Assembly: GCA_934255135.1 (NCBI GenBank)
Contig: CAKQMV010000004.1
Location: forward strand, 62,001-126,000
Length of the DNA: 64,000 nucleotides
DNA from: an uncultured Clostridia bacterium
Lineage (GTDB): Bacteria > Bacillota > Clostridia > Peptostreptococcales > Anaerovoracaceae
Reading direction: 5' to 3'
Shown: positions 15,618 through 23,884 of the stretch, one piece after another
How the letters are laid out: every line of letters starts with the position of its first letter
Position numbering within the stretch: the stretch's first letter is position 1
The notes under the pieces: model-generated
The model's input: only the letters and a program-made list of their open reading frames with translations
Database searches by the model: none
Told to the model about the DNA's origin: nothing
Made by a program: the position numbers and the translations under genes

Positions 15618-18600
15618 ATGCGAAAGAGCATAATCGCGACCCTGCTGTCATTTCTGATGATGGCAGGGTGCGTTCCGTCAAGCGTGATGACGGTATATGC
15701 AGAGGAAATCGAAGCACCGGAAGCAGCGGAGCTTCAGACAGAAACTGAAATTGAAACAGAAACTGAGCCGGAGCGGGAGGTCATGACGGCCGACGCTTCT
15801 TTTGGCATAGACAAAAGTATTAAGAACGGAAAGCTTGAGCTTACTGAGCAGGCGGGCCGAATCACGGGTCATGCCACGCCAGATTCCGGCTATGCACTCG
15901 CGAGTGTGAGGGTGCTTAACGGAAATGGCTCGAGGGATATTTATGTTGAATTCAATGAGAAGGATAACTCCTTTTCTATAAATAAATCGGAGATTAAGAC
16001 AGCCAATCCTGTTTTTAGCGCGACCTTCTACAACCTTAAGGTATGGGATGGCGCAGTTGATGTGAGCTGGTATGATCCGGAGAAAAAGTCTTTTGATATC
16101 TCGACTCCGGCACAGCTTGCGGGTCTTGCTGCGATCGTTAACGGAATGGTTGATGAGAACGAGACGAGCGAGGATCAGATTTATGATCCCGGCGGAAGAT
16201 CTGTAAGGGAAGGCAGCTGGCATCACAAGCACATCAACACTGTGAAGGAGAAGACTCTTCTGATCGAGCAGCAGGGCGGTGGCGTTGAAGACGTGGTCTA
16301 CAGACTGCCTGCGGTGAGAACGAAGGGGATTTTTGCATCAGATGATCTGTACGATGATATGAAGTACAGAACTGTTAACATCACTGCTGATATCAATATG
16401 GAATCTAAGAATTTCTCATGCATCGGCGGAAAGCATGCGATGAACACTGCTAAGGGTGTTAAGGATCCGAAGGTTATCGACACGCGTTTTCATGGTGTGC
16501 TTGATGGACACGGTCATACGGTAACTATTAACTGTAACAAGTACAGCTACAAGGGCTTTGCGTATGCGTGGAACATCGGACTTGTCGGATATCTCGGCGG
16601 TGCTGTTGACAGAGAAAACAGCGATGCGAAGGATAATATCATTAATTACGCAAAGGAAAATCATCCGACTGTAAGAAACATAGTTGTAAAAGGTAGCGTG
16701 CTTGGACGTCGATGCGTGGGCGGCATTGTCGGAAGAATCGGTGAGACCAACTATTCATGCAGAGTCGAGAATTGCGCGAATTATGCGACTGTTAAGGCTA
16801 CGGACAAAAGGGGCAGCGGCGGAATTGTCGGCGCGGCCTGGGGACGTTCCGTGATAAGAAACTGCTATAATGCGGGCGAGATTTATTCGCAGTACGAGGA
16901 GCTCGGCGGAATTGTTGCAAGTAACGGATATAAGAGCGGTGCGGCTGATGTTGTAAACTGCTTCAATGTCGGCACAGTAAGACGTGCGAATGTTTCGGCT
17001 GCGGGTGAGATTTCGGGTGCTTATTATAACGGCCGCGAAATTGGATCCGATGGAAACGATAACAAGGCGTACACTCTAAGAAACTGCTTCTATGTAAAGC
17101 CGGAAAAGAGCATCGACACGACAGGTTACTCAAAGCTTGATAATGCGAAGATTGTATCTGATAACGTACAGGGCATGTCTGCATCTTCGCTTAATTCACA
17201 GAGCACCGTGGATAAGCTGAACTCCAATGGACGAAGCTTCGTTCGAGGATTTAAACATCCGCTTCTGTACTTTGAGAAAAAGTCTTCTTATGCGAGTGTG
17301 AAGGTTACAGTTTCGGAGACTGATAATGGTAAGGTTTCGGTAGAAGGTTTATCTGATCAGAGTGAAGTTCCTTACGGAACTTCCTTGACACTCACGAGCA
17401 CTCCGGCGAACGGATACCGACTCGGATGCTACACAGTAAACGGCCGTGAGATTGATGGAGATTATTATGTGGTTACAGAAGATGCCATAATCGGAGCCAA
17501 GTTCGTATCTGTCGAGAAGGCCTCTTTAAAGATTCCAGCTCACGACAATTACTCGATAAATGTAACAAGAATCTACAGCGGCAAGACGCATTCTGCAGTA
17601 AGCGAGAAGCTCTCAGACGGCGCTGAAATATATAAGGGCGACAAGCTCAAGGTTACGGGCTCACTGCAAAAAGGCGCCGCGCCTGCCGATGTCAATTACG
17701 AGTACTCCGGCAAGTTCAAGAGCCTCGCTGCAACCGATCCGTCTTCAGTTGAGGTCCTTAGCAGAACCGAGCTTCAGGTTACCGGCAAAGGCAATGTTGA
17801 GATTCAGCTATCGCCTGAGATTCTTCAGAAGGATTGGATCACAATCGGTGACACAAGCTGGTACAAGGGTCACGAGAACGACAAAACCTACACCATCCGA
17901 AATGCGAAGCAGCTCGCCGGAATGGCTAAGCTTATCTGCGACAGCAAGGATGAGGGCGGTACCGATTTCGCGGGCAAAACAATCATTCTCGCGTCAGATA
18001 TCGACCTTTCTAACGCGGATGGTACTATAGGAAAGAGACTCTGGCGTACTGTCGGAAATCCATATGACACATTCAAAGGAACTTTTGACGGTGCGGGACA
18101 TACGATAAGCAACATTTATGTAAGCTTTCTGGTGCCGGTTGACGGGCACATTATCGGATCACACGGAGGACTTTTTGGCGTGACTAAGGGCGCGGTTATA
18201 AGAAACGTTACGGTTAACGGAACGCTTCGCGCGACTGCGGGCGACACCGGTGTTATCGTAGGAAATGCGATTGACACAAGAATTGAGAACTGCACAAGCA
18301 ACGTAGAAATCGTGCAGGCAAAAGAAACAGGTGGCATTATCGGCAAGGCTGAGGGTGCAACTGTAATTAAGAATTGTACAAATAAGGGCAGAATCACCGG
18401 TACAGAACGACTTGGCGGCATCGTAAGCACTGTAGCTTCAGGCGGTTCATCTGCAAGCGCGTCTGGCGGTGTGCAAATTATTTCGTGCTCGAACAGAGCT
18501 GCAATATCAAGCAGTCACAAGTATGTTGGCGGTATAGTTTCCTTTGCGGAAACCGGATTTAAGATGAGCGAGTGCATCAACATGGCAGATATTTCTGCTG

Positions 18601-19418
18601 CACAGAATGTTGCTCCAAGTGAGGACAATGGCGGAGTCGGAGGACTTATCGGAACGTCCGAAGGCGCAATTGAGATTTCGCGCTGCGTGAACACCGGAAA
18701 CATCAGTGGCACAAACTATCTTGATTATGCAGGTGGACTTGTCGGGTATATTAATTCGAAGTCGCAGCTTATAGAGTCAAGCTACAATACTGGCGCGGTA
18801 AGCGGAGGCGCGTGGACAGTAGCGGCCGGCGTAGCAAATGCAAATGCTTCGAAGAAGAGTATACAGCCTGAGATTACAAGCTGCTACAGCATCGGAGCGG
18901 TAAGCTCAGCAAAGGCTGATAGCGCGTATGCGTTCTTCGGAACGGGCAATGCGGAGAACTGTAGTGAGAACTATGTTGTGACTGAAGGTGCGGTAGGAGC
19001 CGTTGGCCTCGCGGGCGCGAAAAGCGTTACGGCAGCGACTCTTAAGGCTCTGCCAGCTGGGCTTGGCGATGCATATACAACAGATACTCATAAACTTAAC
19101 AACGGCTTCCCAGTTCTTAAATGGCAGAACAGTACAAAGCCGGGCAAGGTTGTCTTAACCGGTGTGACTAACACTAAGGAACGCAAGGCTGTAATCAAAT
19201 GGAAGAAGCAGCCTAGGGCAGTCGGATATCAGGTTTATTATTCGACTAAGAAGACATCTGGCTTCAAGCTTGCCAAAACTGTATGGGACAGCCGAGCTAC
19301 AAGCTATACCAAGGCTGGCCTCAAGAAAAACAAGACTTACTATTTCAAGGTCAGAGCAATGGGAACTGCAGCTGACGGTGCGTATTCAGCTGTGAAGGCT
19401 GTGAAGATTAAGAAATAG
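15618..19418 (+). CDS. Large GLUG-repeat surface protein
   Basis: About 1,266 residues. The start at 15618 is favoured over 15606 because AGGA sits six bases before it. The signal region reads FLMMAGCVPSS then VYAEE, so it is either a lipoprotein (MAGC) or cleaved after VYA. A Thr/Glu run (ETETETEPER) follows. Two blocks hold GLUG-type repeats, GGIVGRIGE, GGIVGAAWG, GGIVASNGY, then GVIVGNA, GGIIGKAEG, GGIVSTVAS, GGIVSFAE, GGLIGTSEG and GGLVGYINS, each near short strand-turn segments with conserved Asn-Cys (NCxNxG), a beta-helix-like pattern. A fibronectin-like module closes the protein, ending SAVKAVKIKK. Such proteins are usually adhesins or peptidase-like surface proteins. Last gene of the operon; function unknown. 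Confidence 0.82.
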   Translation: MRKSIIATLLSFLMMAGCVPSSVMTVYAEEIEAPEAAELQTETEIETETEPEREVMTADASFGIDKSIKNGKLELTEQAGRITGHATPDSGYALASVRVLNGNGSRDIYVEFNEKDNSFSINKSEIKTANPVFSATFYNLKVWDGAVDVSWYDPEKKSFDISTPAQLAGLAAIVNGMVDENETSEDQIYDPGGRSVREGSWHHKHINTVKEKTLLIEQQGGGVEDVVYRLPAVRTKGIFASDDLYDDMKYRTVNITADINMESKNFSCIGGKHAMNTAKGVKDPKVIDTRFHGVLDGHGHTVTINCNKYSYKGFAYAWNIGLVGYLGGAVDRENSDAKDNIINYAKENHPTVRNIVVKGSVLGRRCVGGIVGRIGETNYSCRVENCANYATVKATDKRGSGGIVGAAWGRSVIRNCYNAGEIYSQYEELGGIVASNGYKSGAADVVNCFNVGTVRRANVSAAGEISGAYYNGREIGSDGNDNKAYTLRNCFYVKPEKSIDTTGYSKLDNAKIVSDNVQGMSASSLNSQSTVDKLNSNGRSFVRGFKHPLLYFEKKSSYASVKVTVSETDNGKVSVEGLSDQSEVPYGTSLTLTSTPANGYRLGCYTVNGREIDGDYYVVTEDAIIGAKFVSVEKASLKIPAHDNYSINVTRIYSGKTHSAVSEKLSDGAEIYKGDKLKVTGSLQKGAAPADVNYEYSGKFKSLAATDPSSVEVLSRTELQVTGKGNVEIQLSPEILQKDWITIGDTSWYKGHENDKTYTIRNAKQLAGMAKLICDSKDEGGTDFAGKTIILASDIDLSNADGTIGKRLWRTVGNPYDTFKGTFDGAGHTISNIYVSFLVPVDGHIIGSHGGLFGVTKGAVIRNVTVNGTLRATAGDTGVIVGNAIDTRIENCTSNVEIVQAKETGGIIGKAEGATVIKNCTNKGRITGTERLGGIVSTVASGGSSASASGGVQIISCSNRAAISSSHKYVGGIVSFAETGFKMSECINMADISAAQNVAPSEDNGGVGGLIGTSEGAIEISRCVNTGNISGTNYLDYAGGLVGYINSKSQLIESSYNTGAVSGGAWTVAAGVANANASKKSIQPEITSCYSIGAVSSAKADSAYAFFGTGNAENCSENYVVTEGAVGAVGLAGAKSVTAATLKALPAGLGDAYTTDTHKLNNGFPVLKWQNSTKPGKVVLTGVTNTKERKAVIKWKKQPRAVGYQVYYSTKKTSGFKLAKTVWDSRATSYTKAGLKKNKTYYFKVRAMGTAADGAYSAVKAVKIKK

Positions 19419-19479
19419 GGGAGCTGGCAGTGAGCTGCGGTACTGGCAGGTTTGCCGTCGCACACCCAGCAGGTTTGCG

Positions 19480-19880
19480 ATTTCTGAAAAAGTGGCTGAA
19501 TCCGATGAATTTTCAGAAATTTTCTGAAAATTCTCCAGAATCATAGCTTTTCAAAGAAAAAAATCAGCTGCCACTGTGCTGCAAGCTCAAATCGGCGCAG
19601 CGCGGCAGCTGATTACTGAATCCGCGCAGAATTAAGTCCTGTCGGATTTCTGAAAAACCTTTGATTTTGATCGGTTTTTCAGAAATCTTCCTTAAAAATC
19701 AGCTCAAATCTTAGATCTTTCAGAAATGAAAAATCAACACCGACACAACGGGACGCTCCCGATCAACAGCAGAAGAATTTTGGCAGAAAGCATTTTTGGA
19801 AAAACGCCATTCTGCAATAATTCTCAGAAATTTTTCTGAAAAAGAGCTCAATTTCAGCATTTTTTCAGAAATCCAAAGTC
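19480..19880. repeat. Cluster of TTTCTGAAAA motifs with a 27-base palindrome
   Basis: This gene-free stretch carries about ten copies of TTTCTGAAA or its complement TTTCAGAAA. Two copies meet at 19507-19519 and 19521-19533 as a perfect 13-bp inverted repeat with a one-base spacer (arm GAATTTTCAGAAA). The motif recurs near 19645, 19675, 19720, 19825 and 19865. It may be a simple-sequence family or binding sites; not recognised. Confidence 0.65.
19553..19614 (-). terminator. Terminator for the minus-strand nuclease-like gene
   Basis: AATCAGCTGCC and GGCAGCTGATT (outer arms at 19562-19572 and 19604-19614) form an 11-bp stem with inner pairing. Read on the minus strand it is followed by TTTTTTTCTTTG. 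It lies about 285 bases beyond the stop at 19899. Confidence 0.65.
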
Positions 19881-19898
19881 CGCACAAGTCCGCATCTT

Positions 19899-20711
19899 CT
19901 ACCTATACACCGTCCTATCTGTGATCATCGTCAGAAAGTCGCGCGCATCTGTCTGCGTGAATGGCTGGTCGCGCGTGCCAGCTGTCACAAACAGATTGAT
20001 GCCGAGCTTCCAGCCACACTTGTAGTATTCCTGCAGATCTGCGAGGTTCTTAAGCGCGTAAGTTGGATCGTCCATCAGACCGAGGTGCTGCCAGATGCAC
20101 TGTTTCCATGTTACCGGGTGTACAAAAATCACATCTGGCACCAGCTGCTTGTTATCCGAAACCTGCAGAACAGGCTCATAGAAATGCGCGATGCCGAATT
20201 CCCTTAGAACATTCAGAATTCCTGCTTCAGACTTGGAGCGCACAAGCAATCCGGAATCGGTCATCACTTTCTTCTCGTAGAGCTTGTGTGTACTTCTTAC
20301 GTACTGACTGTCGAGCCAGTCCTGCAGATCATCATCTGGGCTTGGATGCCTGGTTTTAATAAGCCTTTCATACTCGCAGGCCTGCTTGTAGTCAAAGACA
20401 GATTCATCATCAGTATAGTTTTCCAGAAGCTCGTCGAGCTTAGCAATTCTTTCTGTATCAGCCTCAATCAGACGCGTACACTTAGTCGCCTCCGCAAGTG
20501 CTACAGCAAACTTCTCATCCTTCTTGGGTATATACACGGGATTTTTCTTCTGCCCAGGCGGTGCATCCATAACACCTGTCCAGGTAAAGTAACCACGCGA
20601 CTCGCTTATATTAAGACTGCCCGCTGGCAGCATTAACTTATTCTCTTCGTTTTTCTCAATTCGCGCAGCAAGTCTCTGTCTCTCCGCACGAACCCTGTCT
20701 GTAAAGTTCAT
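19899..20711 (-). CDS. PD-(D/E)xK-like nuclease-domain protein, active site altered
   Basis: A 270-residue protein. The N-terminal half is helical and charged (a coiled-coil-like RVRAERQRLAARIEKNEENK). The C-terminal half resembles a PD-(D/E)xK family of Firmicutes: SKSEAGILNVLREFGIAHFYEPVL, then LVPDVIFVHP and CIWQHLGLMDDPTYA, ending in NLFVT. In relatives I recall the second motif reads WEHxGxMDDPxY; here the acidic residue is Gln, so catalysis may be lost or the alignment may be off. The start ATG has an AGGAAGGA ribosome-binding site. It is divergent from the serine recombinase at 20952. Role unknown; it is of a kind often found in accessory regions. Confidence 0.6.
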   Translation of the reverse strand: MNFTDRVRAERQRLAARIEKNEENKLMLPAGSLNISESRGYFTWTGVMDAPPGQKKNPVYIPKKDEKFAVALAEATKCTRLIEADTERIAKLDELLENYTDDESVFDYKQACEYERLIKTRHPSPDDDLQDWLDSQYVRSTHKLYEKKVMTDSGLLVRSKSEAGILNVLREFGIAHFYEPVLQVSDNKQLVPDVIFVHPVTWKQCIWQHLGLMDDPTYALKNLADLQEYYKCGWKLGINLFVTAGTRDQPFTQTDARDFLTMITDRTVYR

Positions 20712-20886
20712 GTTCCTCCTTCCTGACGGAGCGTTGTTCGTATTGGATTTTGATTATAGCCCCTGCCCCAAATCCTGTCCACACCCCTCGGAATCTCCCG
20801 AAATTACGCTTTTTCTCTCTTTTTACCGGAATCCCGCGCTCATCTCCCAAATCCCTGCAAAAGTCCTATCATATTAGCAAACGCTC

Positions 20887-20941
20887 ATATGAAAAAAATT
20901 TTTCATGCAAGTGTATTTTCACATTTCATGCCAATATGAAA
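20887..20941. promoter_or_regulatory. ATGAAA palindromes before the recombinase
   Basis: Two inverted repeats, ATGAAAAA/TTTTTCAT (20889-20906) and TTTCAT/ATGAAA (20924-20941), lie just upstream of the recombinase gene. They could be crossover or autoregulatory sites for the recombinase, as with res sites, but the subsite spacing of a full res site is not evident. Confidence 0.4.
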
Positions 20942-20951
20942 GGAGATTACT

Positions 20952-21563
20952 ATGTCAAAAGTATATGGATACGTCCGCGTTTCAACCGCAGATCAGAATG
21001 AATCGAGGCAGATGCTCGCACTCTCGGAGCTCGGTGTTACGGGCAAAATGGTTTACGTCGACAAACAGTCCGGCAAGGATTTCAAACGTCCCGCGTATAA
21101 GAGGCTTGTTCGCCGACTGAAGAAAGGCGATCTTGTTTATATCAAAAGTATCGATCGTCTCGGGCGCAATTACGAGGAGATTCAAAACGAGTGGCGCCAC
21201 CTCACCAAAGACCTCGAGGTCGACATCTGCGTGCTCGATATGCCGCTCCTCGATACACGCCAGGGCAAGGACCTCATCGGAACCTTTATCGCGGATATCA
21301 CACTTCAGATACTGTCATTCGTCGCACAAAGCGAGCGTGACGCGATAAGAACTCGTCAGGCCGAGGGTATTCGTGCGGCCAAAGCGGCTGGTGTCATCTT
21401 CGGAAGGCCCCGCAAGGTCATGCCTGATAACTTCGACGAGCTCGTCGACGGCTGGATGCACGAAGAAATACCACTTAACGACGTGCTGGAACTTTGTTCG
21501 ATCTCCAGAGCCACTTTTTACCGTAAAGTGCAAGGCGTCAAAAACACCGATACCCAGTCATAA
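20952..21563 (+). CDS. Small serine recombinase (resolvase/invertase family)
   Basis: A 203-residue protein with a resolvase N-terminal domain: KVYGYVRVSTADQN (nucleophile Ser in VST), the arginine motif IDRLGRNYEE, then LLDTRQGKDLIGTFIADITLQILSFVAQSERDAIRTRQAEGI, and a C-terminal helix-turn-helix (PLNDVLELCSISRATFYRKV). Length and layout are those of Tn3/Hin-type resolvases and invertases. An AAGGAGATTACT ribosome-binding site precedes the ATG. No transposase or clear transposon ends are seen nearby, so it could act on a local inversion or a mobile-element remnant. The downstream 1.4 kb is gene-free and rich in hairpins. Confidence 0.92.
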   Translation: MSKVYGYVRVSTADQNESRQMLALSELGVTGKMVYVDKQSGKDFKRPAYKRLVRRLKKGDLVYIKSIDRLGRNYEEIQNEWRHLTKDLEVDICVLDMPLLDTRQGKDLIGTFIADITLQILSFVAQSERDAIRTRQAEGIRAAKAAGVIFGRPRKVMPDNFDELVDGWMHEEIPLNDVLELCSISRATFYRKVQGVKNTDTQS

Positions 21564-21645
21564 CGCTGTGGACAGAAAACGACAATAATGTCGATAATAC
21601 ACGGACACAATATAGATTTAACCAATTAGATACCAATCTAAAAAA

Positions 21646-21654
21646 TGCTATAAT
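21646..21654 (+). promoter_or_regulatory. Extended -10 promoter of a putative small RNA
   Basis: TGCTATAAT is a perfect extended -10 element. Transcription would start near 21661, and no open reading frame follows before the terminator ending near 21735. Confidence 0.5.
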
Positions 21655-21660
21655 GATGTC

Positions 21661-21735
21661 AACATCTCAAATAACCCTTATGCTGTAGTATAAGAGAACG
21701 AAGAACGAGTCGACTAGCCGCGGCTCGTTTTTTAT
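21661..21735 (+). ncRNA. Candidate ~75-nt small RNA
   Basis: Between a perfect extended -10 and a GC-rich terminator lies about 75 bases with an internal CTTAT/ATAAG hairpin (21677-21694) and no reading frame. The order promoter, hairpin, terminator is typical of small trans-acting RNAs. Homology is not recognised. Confidence 0.45.
21704..21735 (+). terminator. Rho-independent terminator
   Basis: ACGAGTCG pairs with CGGCTCGT (one G-T pair) around a short loop and is followed by TTTTTT. Confidence 0.75.
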
Positions 21736-21865
21736 GCATAAAATACCTCGTTTGACACGGAGGACATTTCAAGATGCACCTTTGTCAAAAGTTGCCTTCC
21801 ATTGCATCATCTGCAGCGCAATATCCGTGACTTTTTTTATACGGAATTTTCAATACTCCAATATA

Positions 21866-21935
21866 TAGGATTGCCGGATTCCGATACGATTCTGTGAAAA
21901 CTGCCAGATTTTCCCGTATACCGGGAAAAATCCTA
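21866..21935. repeat. Structured element copy 1
   Basis: An outer stem TAGGA/TCCTA encloses a weak middle stem (TCTG/CAGA) and a hairpin TTTCCCG-TATAC-CGGGAAA. It aligns with copy 2 at 22160-22228 and differs from it by compensatory changes in the stems. Confidence 0.6.
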
Positions 21936-22159
21936 CATTCTGTAATTTCTTTATCGGACAATTTGATAAAATAGCGCTAATATAAGCGAATGTTAGTGGC
22001 CGCTAACGCGAATATGAAGCTTCTGATTAAGAAACGCTTATTATACAGTAAGCTGCAATAAGCTTAGCTTAATTAATATGATAAAATGACCCCACCTACT
22101 CCATCGCAATCCATGATTTTCGGTTAAACCTGAAATAAAACGGTGATTTCACCCTCAAA

Positions 22160-22228
22160 AGCAGGAAATCTCCGATAAGAATTTGCATGAACCTGCAAAT
22201 CTTCCCGTATTCCGGGAAGAATCCTGCT
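22160..22228. repeat. Structured element copy 2
   Basis: The outer stem AGCAGGA/TCCTGCT closes a three-way junction with ATTTGCA/TGCAAAT and CTTCCCG/CGGGAAG hairpins. Relative to copy 1 the outer T-A pair becomes C-G and the hairpin base pair T-A becomes C-G, which supports a conserved fold. Confidence 0.6.
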
Positions 22229-22303
22229 AAGTCCGAGATTTGTATCGCCACACTGACAGCACCCGCCACACCTACAGCTTCCGCTACACCAGCAACATAT
22301 AGA

Positions 22304-22345
22304 AACCTGCTAAGAGAAGTCAAGGAATTTTTCTCTTAGCAGGTT
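22304..22345. repeat. Perfect 15-bp hairpin
   Basis: AACCTGCTAAGAGAA and TTCTCTTAGCAGGTT are exact complements with a 12-base loop. The string CCTGCTAAG also ends structured element copy 2. No T tract follows. Confidence 0.6.
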
Positions 22346-22923
22346 CCTAAATTTAGATATAACAAAAGGTTCATCACTTTATCCTCATAGATTTAATAAA
22401 AATAATAAATGTAAAAGTATGGTGCCAGGCGGATTGTTACCATTTTGAGAATAATTACTCGATTGGATTTTAGGTGTTACCGAACACACATAAATACTGA
22501 AAATGGTACCAAGCATTTTTAATATCTTTCAATACCGCGAGTAGTCTCATAAGCTTAAGAAGGCGCCAATTTTGCAATGCTTTTATGAATGGTTCCCATT
22601 AATTGAGAAATAACCACTGTTAGAATTCCCTAACTGTCCATAACGGATTTCAATTTGATATGAGTATGACTGTCAGATGCTTTGAAACCAGCTACACTGC
22701 GTACCATTTATTTTATAGAATTTAAATTGGTAGTTTTAAGGATCCAATGTTGGTAAATAGTGTAAATTGATAACAGCAGCTGCCAGTAGAAATCTCGACG
22801 CGTCGGCACACAGAATCTTATAAGATTAGAAGGGAAAGGAGTTTTGCCCGCGGTAGTAGGAACCTGTAGCACGGATGATTTGCCGTTTACCAGAGATCTA
22901 TCTTCGCATATTTATGAATTCGC

Positions 22924-22952
22924 AAAAAAAGCACACAGGGCTACTGTGTGCT
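22924..22952 (-). terminator. Terminator of the membrane protein gene at 22990
   Basis: AAGCACACAG/CTGTGTGCTT form a 10-bp stem; on the minus strand it is followed by TTTTTTT. Confidence 0.85.
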
Positions 22953-22989
22953 TAAATCTATATTCAGTTACTGCACCATCGCGCCATCA

Positions 22990-23622
22990 CTACTGAATGC
23001 AGTTTGTCTTAATGCCTTCTTTAAGGAATCTCTCTCTTAGAGTTCCATCGGCTCTTGTTACGAGATCACCATATGGTGCGATGATATCATCAACCTCGAA
23101 CTCGTCAAAAGGAATCAGCATGTAGAAGCCCTTAACAGTTCCCATTCGTTCGAATCCTTCCTTGGTATTACGGCTTAGCTCGCCCTTACCTCCAAAATAG
23201 AAGCACCATGACTTCTCGTCGACAACCCATTCCCTGATGTTATTGTCCTTGATCTCGTACATGTACTCAGTCATACCCTGCTGATAGAAGCAGATGATGC
23301 TCTTGGTGCTCGCCTCAAATCTGATGTTAAAAAGCTTGCTAAAAGGCGGCTGTGTCATCACGTTAAGCTGTCTTGCTCCGATGATGCAGAGCGTAAAAGC
23401 CACAAGCATTGTAACCGTCAGCGTCGAAAGGCTCTTAGTCGAAGCATTTGGATCTAAATAGTAAGCGCCGATGATTGCAGCAAGGCAAGCGACTCCAAGA
23501 ACAATCTTGCCGTACTTGTTCCATGCACCGCGCGGATGCGACTCGGCCCACTCGTTGACACGCTTCTTGATCAGCAAAAGGTCGCCGTAATATATGTCGT
23601 TATCGTATTCAATACTGCTCAT
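22990..23622 (-). CDS. YcxB-like two-helix membrane protein
   Basis: A 210-residue protein: an acidic N-terminus, two membrane helices around residues 41-59 (IVLGVACLAAIIGAYYL) and 67-86 (LTVTMLVAFTLCIIGA), then a soluble beta-rich domain with LFNIRFEASTKSIICFYQ and FYMLIPFDEFEVDDI. This order is that of the YcxB-like family of Firmicute membrane proteins, whose function is unknown. An AAGAGGTATTTT ribosome-binding site precedes the start. It is monocistronic with its own terminator. Confidence 0.65.
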   Translation of the reverse strand: MSSIEYDNDIYYGDLLLIKKRVNEWAESHPRGAWNKYGKIVLGVACLAAIIGAYYLDPNASTKSLSTLTVTMLVAFTLCIIGARQLNVMTQPPFSKLFNIRFEASTKSIICFYQQGMTEYMYEIKDNNIREWVVDEKSWCFYFGGKGELSRNTKEGFERMGTVKGFYMLIPFDEFEVDDIIAPYGDLVTRADGTLRERFLKEGIKTNCIQ

Positions 23623-23884
23623 AAAATACCTCTTCCCGAATGCAGACTTCCCAGAGGAGCCGCGTGGGCATATCTCGCCTCCAAAAGTCTAAAATAAAAG
23701 CTATGATCTCACCACTCGACCTGGTCTTTGACCCCACACTCGCCTTGACCCGCTTTGCGGAGGACTTACATCTAAACTACGCCATGATCACTGCCGGATA
23801 CCTAACCATTGCAGCTTACGTGGATCCCTTTGCCCGTAGCTGGCCTGGACTTTCAACCACGAACATGGTGAGACCTAAGCCTTA

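Larger units (their letters stand above)
21736..22923. other. Gene-free, hairpin-rich region
   Basis: About 1.2 kb without a credible gene. It contains two copies of a ~70-base structured element (21866-21935 and 22160-22228), GTTAG/CTAAC and GCTTATT/AATAAGC hairpins near 21991 and 22047, a 15-bp hairpin at 22304-22345, and several ATGGTACC-like palindromes between 22420 and 22710 that also occur around 31.8-32.2 kb. Confidence 0.6.

Noticed and set aside
22381..22710. Insertion sequence remnant in the gene-free region
   Set aside because: No transposase fragment or flanking duplication could be seen; only short dispersed palindromes.
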